Below are positions 36,101-45,722 of a stretch of DNA of 45,722 bases, piece by piece. The stretch's first letter is position 1. Each line of letters begins with the position of its first letter. The notes below the pieces were generated by a model that was not told the origin of the DNA, made no database searches, and saw only the letters and a list, made by a program, of their open reading frames with translations. The DNA lies in assembly GCA_027858915.1 (NCBI GenBank), contig JAQIBT010000063.1, forward strand, positions 1-45,722, read 5' to 3'. Position numbers and translations under genes: made by a program. This DNA is from Salinisphaera sp. Its GTDB lineage: Bacteria; Pseudomonadota; Gammaproteobacteria; Nevskiales; Salinisphaeraceae.

Positions 36101-38060
36101 CTTGCGCGTATACGGGAGTTGGCCGTCGGCCATCCATGCCGGCCACGTAGCTGCGGCCGGGCGAAAGTTTGCGGATATGCAGATCGATCCGGTGCGTCTC
36201 GCCCCGACTGTGCTGTACTGGGCCGAAAGTTGCCCGGAGGAAGCGGGTCGAAACACGATCATGCGTCTCGTGCTTGATGACGGGCCGGCCGAAACCGCCG
36301 GCGCCGAATCATTGCTGGATGCCCCCTACTCCGCGCGCAGTGCAGTGCATGAATACGGCGGCGGCGCATTCACGGTCCACGACGATACGCTGTGGTTTGT
36401 CAACTCCGCCGATCAGGCGATTTGGCAGCGCAGCCCCGAGGGCATGCTGACCGAAGTCACCCCGTCAAATGACGGTTTGCGCTTTGCCGACCTGCAATAC
36501 GATGCGAACCACGCTCGTCTGATCGCGGTTGTCGAGACACTGCCAGAGGATGGCAGCGAGCCGACAGCCAGCATCGAGACCATCAGCCTGAGTGGCCAGC
36601 GAAGTGTCGTTGCATCCGACCACGATTTTCTGGCCAGTCCACGTCTGTCCCCCGATGGCCGACGATTGGTCTGGCTGGCCTGGAATCATCCGGACATGCC
36701 CTGGGATGTCTGCGAACTGTGGCAGGCCGAATTAGCTGATGACGGCCGAATTGAGCCGCCGCAATGCGTCTGGGCGCCGGACGATGCATCGTTGTTTAGC
36801 CCCGTATTCGATCCGGCGGGTCGTCTGCATGTGGTATGCGATGTCGATAACTGGTGGAATATCTATCGCGAGACAAACCCCGGCGACTCGTCGAACGGCT
36901 TCGAACAGTTGACCGCAGAGCGCTGCGAGTTCGGCCTGCCGCAGTGGGTGTTTGGCCAACAGACCTACGGGTTCGACGGCGCTGGCCGTCTCTGGGCGCT
37001 TTGTACGCATGATGGTATCTGGTCGCTCGGCGAAGTCGATCCGAACACCGGCACGTTCCGCGCAGAGCGCCAGGCCTGCAGTTTTTTCGAGCAGCTCGTG
37101 CCGCTGCCAACAGGCGTGGCCGTCGTAGCGGCCAGTGCCGCCGAGCCAAAACATATCCGCGTACTCGATCGACAGGTCGCGCATCGCACGGTGCGTCAGG
37201 TAGACGGTCTGCCAGCGGTCACTGCCCTGGCCAAGCCAGAGCCGATGAGCTGGACCACGGGCGGCGATGCAGTGGCCTATGGCCTGTACTACCCACCCAC
37301 CAGCGATGCCTATGCGGCACCCGGGGACGAGCGTCCACCGCTGATTCTCAAATGTCACGGTGGGCCGACCGGTGCTACGAGCACCGCGCTCGATGCGCGG
37401 ATCCAGTACTGGACATCGCGCGGCTATGCGTTGCTGGACGTCAATTATCGCGGCAGCACTGGTTACGGGCGCGATTACCGCATGCAACTGCGCGGTGCCT
37501 GGGGTGTGGCCGACGTCGAGGACTGCGTTTCTGGCGCAGCGGCACTGGCTGAACAAGGGAAAATCGATTCAAAGCGGGTCCTGATATCCGGCTCCAGTGC
37601 CGGCGGATACACCGTCCTGTGTGTGCTGACCTTCACCGATATCGCAGCAGCCGGTGCGAGCTATTATGGCATCGGTGATCTGCGCGCCCTGCTGGCCTCG
37701 ACCCACAAGTTCGAATCGCGTTATCTGGACCGTCTGATTGGTGATGATGCCGATGTCCTGGCCGACCGTTCGCCGTTGATGCACGCTGACCGTCTATCCT
37801 GCCCCGTATTGTTCCTTCAGGGTATGCAGGACAAGGTGGTACCACCGGATCAGGCCCAGGCCATGGTTGACGCGCTGTCCGAGCGCGGTATTCCGGTCGC
37901 GTACGTGTGTTTCGAAACCGAGCGCCATGGGTTTCGTGATGCCGGTAATATCGTTACCGCCATTGAATCCGAACGGGCGTTCTTTACGAAAGTACTAGGC
38001 ATACCGGAGGTAGACGACTTGATCGACCTGCCGGTCGAACACTTCGAACCGGACGATTAG
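36093..38060 (+). CDS. S9 family prolyl oligopeptidase-type peptidase
   Basis: 655 residues from ATG 36093, nine bases after GGAGAG (36078-36083); a TTG at 36084 would leave only a base or so after that ribosome binding site. The N-terminal 380 residues are a WD/propeller-like domain (AVHEYGGGAFTVHDDTLWFVNSADQAIW, LSPDGRRLVWLAWNHPDMPWD). The C-terminal alpha/beta hydrolase has the nucleophile elbow GSSAGGYTVL (Ser), QGMQDKVVPPDQAQ (Asp) and ETERHGFRDA (His), preceded by LILKCHGGPTGATSTALD and VNYRGSTGYGRDYR. This matches the dipeptidyl-aminopeptidase/acylaminoacyl-peptidase branch. No signal peptide is seen, so it should be cytoplasmic. Confidence 0.93.
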   Translation: MKPLRVYGSWPSAIHAGHVAAAGRKFADMQIDPVRLAPTVLYWAESCPEEAGRNTIMRLVLDDGPAETAGAESLLDAPYSARSAVHEYGGGAFTVHDDTLWFVNSADQAIWQRSPEGMLTEVTPSNDGLRFADLQYDANHARLIAVVETLPEDGSEPTASIETISLSGQRSVVASDHDFLASPRLSPDGRRLVWLAWNHPDMPWDVCELWQAELADDGRIEPPQCVWAPDDASLFSPVFDPAGRLHVVCDVDNWWNIYRETNPGDSSNGFEQLTAERCEFGLPQWVFGQQTYGFDGAGRLWALCTHDGIWSLGEVDPNTGTFRAERQACSFFEQLVPLPTGVAVVAASAAEPKHIRVLDRQVAHRTVRQVDGLPAVTALAKPEPMSWTTGGDAVAYGLYYPPTSDAYAAPGDERPPLILKCHGGPTGATSTALDARIQYWTSRGYALLDVNYRGSTGYGRDYRMQLRGAWGVADVEDCVSGAAALAEQGKIDSKRVLISGSSAGGYTVLCVLTFTDIAAAGASYYGIGDLRALLASTHKFESRYLDRLIGDDADVLADRSPLMHADRLSCPVLFLQGMQDKVVPPDQAQAMVDALSERGIPVAYVCFETERHGFRDAGNIVTAIESERAFFTKVLGIPEVDDLIDLPVEHFEPDD

Positions 38061-38181
38061 ATGCGCTTTGGTGGGCGCTATCGTATAGGCTAAGCTGCAA
38101 CGATCTGGCCGATGGTAATGGCAGTTTCTTGATTCATGGGGTTTGTCGCCGCGTGGCGCGCAAACGAGGGTACGCGTCAGA

Positions 38182-40032
38182 GTGAACCACGACAGAAACA
38201 ACTTCTTCAGGCGCTCAACGGCCATCGTATTGATCGTGGTGCTCGGCGGGGGATTGCTGCTGACGCGGGCTTTGGCGGACGATGTAGACGTCAATATCAA
38301 GGGCGTCAAAGACCCGCTGTTGAGCAACGTCCGCAAGTCGCTTTCGGTGGCTGGCAAACACAAGGACCCGTGGTCCGCTGCCCAGATCGAGCGCCTTTAC
38401 CGGCTGGCGCCCAAGGAGATCAAGCAGGCGCTTGAGCCTTACGGCTACTACAACGCGAACGTCAAGACGTCGCTTGACAAGCCAACCGGTGATCATAAGA
38501 CCTGGCACGCTGATTTCAAGGTTGATCACGGTCCGGCAACCAAGATTACGCAGATCAATATCTCAGCCACGGGACCCGGTGACGATCTCGAAGCTTTGCA
38601 ACAGGCGATCGCCTCGACCAAGCTCAAGACTGGTGAACGTCTGGTGCAGTCGCGGTACAGCGCGACCAAGAGCGCGATGTACAACGCGGCATACCAGGCC
38701 GGTTATCTGGCGGCGAGCTTTGCCAAGTCTGCGATTCGAGTTAACCCCAAGACCAATACCGCGCAGATCGATCTGGTGCTTGATACCGGCGAGCGGTACT
38801 ACTTCGGTCCGGTCACCTTTGATCAAAATCTGCTCAACGACAAATTCGTGCATCGCTTCGTGCCGTTCCAGGCAGGGCAGCCGTTCAACGCCAGCGATCT
38901 GATTGACCTGCAGCTGGCGCTATCGAATTCTGATTACTACAACCAGATTGCGATCAGCGCGCCGCGCGATCAAGCGGTGCGCACGAGTACAGGAGACGGG
39001 ATGAACCAGTGGTTCTACGATCTGCTGTACCCGCCGGAGGATCCGCTGGCGTCTCTGGGGCAGCTGCGGATTCCGATCACCGTAAAGGCAAAGCCGAGCA
39101 AGCCCCAGCACTACCGTATTTCGGCCGGCTACGGCACCGACACCGGCCCGCGCATCGGGCTCGGCGTCAAGTTCCGTCATCTCAACCAGTACGGGCATCA
39201 GTTCTCGACCAATCTGCGGATATCCCAGATTGAGCGCACGCTGCAGTCGTCCTACGACATACCGATTGCGAACGTAGCGACCGACAAGCTCAGTTTTACC
39301 GCCACCATCAGCAACCAGAAATTTGGCGATATCACCTCGAACCTGTTCGGGATCGGCGTGGTACGGGATACCGGCTGGAAGCTGGGCCGCAAGCGCGCCT
39401 ATCTCAAACTCGAACGCGAGTACTACAACTTGGGGAAAGGCAGCCGTTCAAGCACGCTGCTCTATCCGGGCTACGACTTCACGCTGAAAAAAGCCGATGA
39501 TCTGCTGTTCACGCACAAGGGCATAAGCCTGTCGGTGGACGTGCGCGGCGGCAGTTCTGCGCTGTTGTCGGCAACCAACTTCTTCCGCGCCGATGTCAGC
39601 AGCCACGTCATATTGCCCGTCACCTCGACGGTGCGAGTCATATTCCGCGGCGAACTGGGCGCGATCGAGGCCAGCAATTTCAGCGATCTTCCACCCTCGC
39701 AGCGTTTCTTCGCCGGCGGCGAATCTAGTGTGCGGGGCTATACCTACCAATCGATCAGCCCGACCAACAGCAAGAACCAGGATATCGGCGGCCAGTATCT
39801 GGCGACTGCCAGCGCCGAGGCCGATTGGTTTTTCTACAAGAAATTCGGCGTCGCAACTTTTTTCGATGCCGGTGACGTGGCGAATACCATCCACCTGCGC
39901 TTGAAGAAAGGCGCCGGCATCGGTTTCCGTTGGGCCTCGCCGGTCGGTATGGTGCATCTTGATCTGGCGCATCCGTTCGACGATCCGCACAACAGCTACG
40001 CCATCGGCTTCAGTCTTGGAACCGATCTGTGA
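38182..40032 (+). CDS. tamA: TamA, outer-membrane autotransporter-assembly factor (Omp85 family)
   Basis: 616 residues from GTG 38182, preceded by GAGGG; this start gives a signal peptide (MNHDRNNFFRRSTAIVLIVVLGGGLLLTRALA, cleavage near ALA-DDV). An in-frame TTG at 38143 is less likely. TamA forms a beta-barrel that works with TamB in outer-membrane protein assembly and lipid transport. Three POTRA repeats occupy about residues 33-270 (VDVNIKGVKDPLLSNV..., TKITQINISATGPGDDLEAL, YYFGPVTFDQNLLNDKFVHRF). The C-terminal half is the 16-strand barrel, with the Omp85 loop motif RFFAGGESSVRGY and a final strand YAIGFSLGTDL. It overlaps tamB by four bases (GTGA). Confidence 0.93.
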   Translation: MNHDRNNFFRRSTAIVLIVVLGGGLLLTRALADDVDVNIKGVKDPLLSNVRKSLSVAGKHKDPWSAAQIERLYRLAPKEIKQALEPYGYYNANVKTSLDKPTGDHKTWHADFKVDHGPATKITQINISATGPGDDLEALQQAIASTKLKTGERLVQSRYSATKSAMYNAAYQAGYLAASFAKSAIRVNPKTNTAQIDLVLDTGERYYFGPVTFDQNLLNDKFVHRFVPFQAGQPFNASDLIDLQLALSNSDYYNQIAISAPRDQAVRTSTGDGMNQWFYDLLYPPEDPLASLGQLRIPITVKAKPSKPQHYRISAGYGTDTGPRIGLGVKFRHLNQYGHQFSTNLRISQIERTLQSSYDIPIANVATDKLSFTATISNQKFGDITSNLFGIGVVRDTGWKLGRKRAYLKLEREYYNLGKGSRSSTLLYPGYDFTLKKADDLLFTHKGISLSVDVRGGSSALLSATNFFRADVSSHVILPVTSTVRVIFRGELGAIEASNFSDLPPSQRFFAGGESSVRGYTYQSISPTNSKNQDIGGQYLATASAEADWFFYKKFGVATFFDAGDVANTIHLRLKKGAGIGFRWASPVGMVHLDLAHPFDDPHNSYAIGFSLGTDL

Positions 40033-43000
40033 GCAGTACCGCCAAAACCGAGACCAATAAAGATTCTTCGCGGCAGCCGGTTCCGTCCGGAAAGCCGCGG
40101 CGCCGTCGTTCGCGTATCTGGCGCGTCATCAAGTGGGCGCTGCTGATTCTGCTGATTGTCATCGTCCTACTTCTCGGACTGGTAGCCTGGGTGTTCGGTA
40201 CCAACAGCGGTACCGCGTTTGCCTGGAACCAGGCCAAGGGTTATCTGCCTGCCGACATCAAGGTAGCCAGCGTCCACGGACGGCTGATCGGACCGCTGAC
40301 GGTTCGTGGCGTCGAGTACAAGACCGACAGCATGGACGTACACGTCAAGTCGGTCGATTTCGACATGGCCGTCTCCGATCTGTTTTCGCGTACCGTGCAT
40401 ATCCAGAATCTGGCGGTCGCCGGGGTCGACTATGAAGTCACCAAGGTCGTGCCACCCAAGCCCAAACCGAAGTCGAACAAACCGTTCTCGCTGCCGGATG
40501 CGATCCATTTGCCGGTCACGGTTCAGATCGATCGGGTGGCAGTAGACAACCTCAAGGCCGTCACTTCGCCCAAGGCCAAGCCTGTCATCATCAATAGCGC
40601 GCGTATCATCGATGCGCGGCTGGCCAACGCCCAGTGGAAGATCAAATCGATCACTGGCCACGGGCCGATGTTCGATATCGACGCCAACGCCGATCTGACC
40701 CCCCACAGCGGCTACGCCACCAATCTGCAGGCGGCGGTCGCTCTGCGCCTGCCCGATCTGGCACCTATCCATGTCAAAGCGGATATCACGGGCAGTCTGA
40801 AGAATCTGAACGCCAAGGCCAACGTCGCCGCGCCCTATAACGTCAAGCTCGCTGCCCACCTGAAAGATGCGCTAAGCAAACCGGTGGTTGATGCCCAGCT
40901 GCACGTCACCGATATCCACACCCGGAAAATCAAGAAGAGCCTGCCAAAAATCGCCGCCTCGGCCAATGTCTTTGCCAAGGGTCCGTTCGACGACCTGAAC
41001 CTGCGTCTGAACAGTCAGCTCGATTCGGCGGACTACGGCAAGGTCAACCTCGACGGCCAGCTGGCGTATACCGGCAAGGCAGTGAAGATCGATCATCTGA
41101 ATATCGTCACGCCAGCCACCAACGGCAGGCTCACCGCGGCCGGCCAGGTGGCTCTCGCCAAGGGCAACGCCATGGATATGACCGTGAATTGGTCCGGCCT
41201 GCAGTGGCCGTTATCCGGCAAGCCGGCTTATCTATCGAAGACCGGCAAGGTCAAGCTCACGGGCACGCTGGACAACTACGATCTGAACACTCGTCTGTTG
41301 TGGAAAGTGGTCGGGCAGACCGATGGCAAGCTGGCGCTCAACGGCACTGGCAGCACCAAGGCCTTTGATCTGAAATCGCTGGATATCTCCGGCGCCCCGG
41401 GCCATATCACCGGTCATGCCAAGACCCAGTGGTCGCCCAAGCTGGATGTCGCAGCCCATCTGGAAGGCCAGCACATCAATCCCGGCGCGATCGTCAAGGA
41501 CGTGCCCGGGGACTTCGATCTGGACGCCGACGTCACGGCCCAGCAGGTTGGCAAGGCAATCCACGCCAACGTCGATAAGCTAACCGCCCACGGCAGCCTG
41601 CGCCACCAGCCGCTCGATCTGAAAGCCAAGCTGGCCTATCTGGGCAATCATGTCCTGATCGATACCCTGCATCTGGTCTCCGGCAAGGCGACGGCAGACG
41701 TCAGCGGGCGTTTCGGCTGGGTAGCCAATCAGCCGCTGGACGGTCGCTGGTCGATTCATTCCACCGACCTGTCGACGATCATGCCGGGGCTGGCCGGCAG
41801 TCTGCAGACCGAAGGCCATGTGAACGGCACCGTGAAGGCGCCAAACGTCGTGGCCAAGCTCAAGGCAGACAACGTCGATGCCTTCGGCAACAAGATCAAC
41901 CGCGCGACGCTCGACGCGAACGTCGACTGGTCCGGCCACAGTCAGTCGAAGGTTGACCTGCTGGCCAGCAATATCGAAGCGGGCGGCCAGAAGATCAACA
42001 AGGTGACGCTGAACGTCGACGGCACGCCGGCCGCGCACACACTATCGCTCAATCTCGACAGCGATATCGCCCAGGCCGATCTTGGCCTCGACGGACATCT
42101 CAACAAGAAGACCTACCAGTACCGGTTCACCATGAACCGCTTGAAAGCCGCGTATCAGAAATTGGCGCCTTGGACGCTCGCTTCGCCCGCCTCGGGTATC
42201 GTTTCGGCGGACGCTCAGTCGCTGAAGAACGCCTGCCTGACCTCTGGCGGCGCCCGCCTGTGTATTACCGGCAGCCATGACGCAAAGGCCAGTGTTGGTC
42301 ATATCAAACTCTCGAATTTTGACTACAGCTACGCCAAGAGCTTCTTCCCTCAAGGCCTGGGCGCGACGGGGGCGATCTCGGGCACGGTGGATGCGCGCGT
42401 GCCGACCGGTGGCAGCCCCGACGTCGAAGCCGATCTGCGCACCATGGCCGGGCGCGTGACCATGAACAACGTCAACGGCAAAGCGGTGCGCGTTCTCGAT
42501 ATGCAGCCGGGCCAGATCAGCGCGAAGATGCATGACAACGGCGTCAAGGCGAAGGTGGATTTGCCGTTGAACAGCAGCAGCGGCGTACAAGCCCAGGTAG
42601 ACATCGCACCTGGCAAGAGCGCGCTGACCGAACATGCTCTCAGCGGTCGGGTGCGGCTGAGTCTGGCGTCGCTCGACTTCATCGAGAAGCTGTCGCCGGA
42701 AGTTGCGACCTTCGACGGCAATATCAACGGTGATCTGCGGTTGTCGGGCACCGTGGCCAAGCCCAGTGTGCTGGGCAACGCGGCCATCAACGCGTCCAGG
42801 ATCGTGCTGGTGACGCCGGGGCTGACGCTGACCGGGGTGAAACTGGCGGCCATTGGCCACGGCACCAACATCGGCATTCAGGCAGCGGCCAAATCCGGTG
42901 GCGGCAACCTGAACGCCAACGGCAACATCGCGCTCAAAGCCAACGGCCAGGACGTTGACCTGACTATCAAGGGCGATCGCTTTCAGATGGCGAACACGCC

Positions 43001-43931
43001 CGAAGCCAAGGCGTATGTCAGCCCGGATCTGGCGGTCAAGGTGACGCCGGCCAAAGTGGACGTCACCGGCAGCGTGACTATTCCCGAGGCCTCGATAACG
43101 CCGCGCAACCTGCCGGCCTCGGGGGTGACGACAGTCTCCAGCGACCAGGTGATCGTGACCAACAAGCCGGCCGCCAAGAAAGCCGCAGCGCGCGCCATTC
43201 ATGCTGACGTGAAGGTCATACTGGGCAAGAAAGTCCGGGTCGAGGCGTTTGGCCTCAAGGCCAATCTCGAGGGAGCTTTGCGGGTCGTCCAGCAGCCGGG
43301 CAACGTGCCAACCGGCAGCGGCGCGATCAACATCGTCAACGGTTCCTACAAGGCCTATGGCCAGAACCTGGATATCCAGAAAGGCAAGATTCTGTTCGCT
43401 GGTGGCCCGGTCAGCGAGCCAGGCCTGGATTTCAGAGCCGCGCGCTATCCCAATAACAACGTCACGGTTGGCGTTCAAGTTCAGGGCACGCTGACAAGCC
43501 CCCAGTTGACGTTGTTCTCCAAGCCCTCGATGACCCAGTCCGAGACGCTGTCCTGGTTGCTGCTGGGTCGTCCGCTCAACAGTACCAACGGCCAGCAATC
43601 GAGCGTGGTGGCGCGTGCTGCCCTGGCGCTGGGCAGCAGCAAGGGGAATCAATATCTTCAGGGGATTGGAAACAAGGTGGGCCTGGACCACGTCGGCATT
43701 GGTGCGCCGCCGGGCGAAGGTGGCGCCGGCAAGGACAACGGCACCGACAATACGGCGCTCACCGTGGGTAAATATCTCTCGCCGCGGCTGTATATCAGCT
43801 ATGGGCTGGGGCTGTTCAACCAGGTGTCGACAGTATCGATGCGCTACACGCTGTCATCCCACTGGAATCTGGAGACCACTTCCAGCGGCAAATCCACCGG
43901 CGGCGACCTAATCTATACCATTGATCGGTAA
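40029..43931 (+). CDS. tamB: TamB, translocation and assembly module inner-membrane protein
   Basis: 1300 residues from GTG 40029, overlapping the tamA stop. A basic N-terminus (GKPRRRRSRIWRVIKW) leads to one membrane helix (ALLILLIVIVLLLGLVAWVF, about 36-56), and the rest is a very long periplasmic repeat of beta strands, the lipid-bridging groove of the AsmA/VPS13-like superfamily. The first block after the helix reads GTNSGTAFAWNQAKGYLPADIKVASVHGRLIGPLTVRGVEYKTDSMDVHVKSVDF. The C-terminal DUF490 domain contains GSGAINIVNGSYKAYGQNLDIQKGKILFAGGPVSEPGLDFRAAR and ends YLSPRLYISYGLGLFNQVSTVSMRYTLSSHWNLETTSS. Length and domain order are normal for the family. Confidence 0.93.
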   Translation: MSSTAKTETNKDSSRQPVPSGKPRRRRSRIWRVIKWALLILLIVIVLLLGLVAWVFGTNSGTAFAWNQAKGYLPADIKVASVHGRLIGPLTVRGVEYKTDSMDVHVKSVDFDMAVSDLFSRTVHIQNLAVAGVDYEVTKVVPPKPKPKSNKPFSLPDAIHLPVTVQIDRVAVDNLKAVTSPKAKPVIINSARIIDARLANAQWKIKSITGHGPMFDIDANADLTPHSGYATNLQAAVALRLPDLAPIHVKADITGSLKNLNAKANVAAPYNVKLAAHLKDALSKPVVDAQLHVTDIHTRKIKKSLPKIAASANVFAKGPFDDLNLRLNSQLDSADYGKVNLDGQLAYTGKAVKIDHLNIVTPATNGRLTAAGQVALAKGNAMDMTVNWSGLQWPLSGKPAYLSKTGKVKLTGTLDNYDLNTRLLWKVVGQTDGKLALNGTGSTKAFDLKSLDISGAPGHITGHAKTQWSPKLDVAAHLEGQHINPGAIVKDVPGDFDLDADVTAQQVGKAIHANVDKLTAHGSLRHQPLDLKAKLAYLGNHVLIDTLHLVSGKATADVSGRFGWVANQPLDGRWSIHSTDLSTIMPGLAGSLQTEGHVNGTVKAPNVVAKLKADNVDAFGNKINRATLDANVDWSGHSQSKVDLLASNIEAGGQKINKVTLNVDGTPAAHTLSLNLDSDIAQADLGLDGHLNKKTYQYRFTMNRLKAAYQKLAPWTLASPASGIVSADAQSLKNACLTSGGARLCITGSHDAKASVGHIKLSNFDYSYAKSFFPQGLGATGAISGTVDARVPTGGSPDVEADLRTMAGRVTMNNVNGKAVRVLDMQPGQISAKMHDNGVKAKVDLPLNSSSGVQAQVDIAPGKSALTEHALSGRVRLSLASLDFIEKLSPEVATFDGNINGDLRLSGTVAKPSVLGNAAINASRIVLVTPGLTLTGVKLAAIGHGTNIGIQAAAKSGGGNLNANGNIALKANGQDVDLTIKGDRFQMANTPEAKAYVSPDLAVKVTPAKVDVTGSVTIPEASITPRNLPASGVTTVSSDQVIVTNKPAAKKAAARAIHADVKVILGKKVRVEAFGLKANLEGALRVVQQPGNVPTGSGAINIVNGSYKAYGQNLDIQKGKILFAGGPVSEPGLDFRAARYPNNNVTVGVQVQGTLTSPQLTLFSKPSMTQSETLSWLLLGRPLNSTNGQQSSVVARAALALGSSKGNQYLQGIGNKVGLDHVGIGAPPGEGGAGKDNGTDNTALTVGKYLSPRLYISYGLGLFNQVSTVSMRYTLSSHWNLETTSSGKSTGGDLIYTIDR

Positions 43932-43951
43932 TGGGCCTGCCGGGCGGCCGG

Positions 43952-44518
43952 TTATTTGCGTCGGCGCCGGCGCAGGTAATAGAGGCCGCTGACGATAGCG
44001 ATCACCACCAGTACGAGAACCAGCAGGGCCTGCTCGACGTTCTGGATGTGGCCCAGCGCTCTCTGGATGGCATCGGCCAGAAAATAAGCAATGATGGTAA
44101 TGGTGGTCGACCAGATCAGCGTGCCAATCAGGTCATAGAACAGAAAGCGCCAGGGCGAAGTGCCTAGTGCGCCGAGCACAAACGGTGTGATCGAGCGCAT
44201 GGCATACAGGAAACGAAACCCAATCATGACCAGCGGGCCATATTTCTCAAGCAAGACCTCGACCCGCGTGGCCTTGGCCTGCCAGCCTGGGCGCCGCGTC
44301 AGTGCCGGACGACCGGTGATGCGGCCGACGTGGAACCAGAAATTATCGCCTAGCATTGTTCCAAGGGTGGCAGCCGTCCAGACGCCACCATAGGTGAGAA
44401 TGCCCCGGTGGGCAGCGAGCATGCCCAGCAGCACCGAGGTTTCGCCCTCGAAAAAACAACCAATGGCCACGGCTAAATAGCCGTACTGGCTGATCAGATG
44501 TGAAAGCGTCTCGACCAT
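43952..44518 (-). CDS. DedA family membrane protein
   Basis: 188 residues, about five hydrophobic segments. Family blocks: LISQYGYLAVAIGCFFEGETSVLLGMLAAH with the conserved acidic residues, GTMLGDNFWFHVGRITG, YGPLVMIGFRFLYAMRSITPFVLGALGTSPWRFLFYDLIGTLIWSTT, where the two arginines are conserved and functionally required in relatives, and a last helix before the basic tail RRRRRK. DedA proteins are implicated in undecaprenyl-phosphate or phospholipid flipping and in membrane energetics. The gene converges with tamB, 20 bases apart. Confidence 0.9.
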   Translation of the reverse strand: MVETLSHLISQYGYLAVAIGCFFEGETSVLLGMLAAHRGILTYGGVWTAATLGTMLGDNFWFHVGRITGRPALTRRPGWQAKATRVEVLLEKYGPLVMIGFRFLYAMRSITPFVLGALGTSPWRFLFYDLIGTLIWSTTITIIAYFLADAIQRALGHIQNVEQALLVLVLVVIAIVSGLYYLRRRRRK

Positions 44519-44555
44519 GACATAAATTGTCGGTTATCGGACTGGACAGGCGGCG

Positions 44556-45722
<1,167 letters not shown>

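Noticed and set aside
42042-43691. Long open frame (549 codons) on the minus strand inside tamB
   Set aside because: Antisense shadow of the tamB reading frame; the translation is Arg/His/Gln-rich and unlike any protein.

Overview
The window looks like the replication-origin region of a moderately GC-rich gammaproteobacterium. The order rpmH-rnpA-yidC-mnmE on the minus strand, diverging from dnaA-dnaN-recF-gyrB on the plus strand, is the classic gammaproteobacterial oriC neighbourhood, and gmhB-glyS-glyQ beyond gyrB matches the Pseudomonas-type order. The acidic, lysine-poor style of several proteins, the lipoylated E3 and the aceE-aceF-lpdA order suggest a Salinisphaera-like marine or halotolerant lineage. 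That genus-level guess is inference, not something the sequence proves.

Left part (1-20 kb): the window opens with the start of an unidentified membrane protein and a decayed, internally deleted multicopper oxidase (signal peptide out of frame). Then come an OprB-type porin, a small exported protein of unknown function and a SHOCT-domain protein. The pyruvate dehydrogenase operon (aceE, aceF, lpdA, read leftwards) follows. Next are a plus-strand amidoligase / class-I glutaminase-like (C26) gene pair, a formate/nitrite-type channel, a glutaminyl cyclase lipoprotein that overlaps tail-to-tail with a membrane-anchored glutamate-synthase-like flavoprotein, and mnmE-yidC-rnpA-rpmH without yidD.

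Centre (20-27 kb): dnaA, a 256-bp dnaA-dnaN gap that carries DnaA boxes, an AT-rich segment and a run of DnaA-trio-like triplets (the probable unwinding region of oriC), then dnaN, recF and gyrB. Three perfect 14-bp parS palindromes (GTTCCACGTGGAAC) at 8.29, 24.49 and 28.17 kb bracket this origin, with two degenerate copies at 23.87 and 36.09 kb. parA/parB are not in the window.

Right part (27-45.7 kb): gmhB, glyS and glyQ read leftwards. Divergent from them is a nitrogen-regulation unit, glnA-ntrB-ntrC, whose glnA promoter shows a clear sigma-54 -24/-12 element and upstream NtrC sites. Then follow a TANGO2/NRDE protein, an S9 prolyl-oligopeptidase-type peptidase, the tamA-tamB envelope-biogenesis pair, a DedA membrane protein, a carboxylesterase and, running off the right edge, the start of a glutathione-dependent formaldehyde dehydrogenase preceded by two dyad-symmetric operator candidates.

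No tRNA, rRNA, insertion sequence, CRISPR array or prophage was seen. Most of the window is conserved chromosomal backbone. The most noteworthy signals are the origin/parS architecture, the amidoligase pair and the decayed oxidase.
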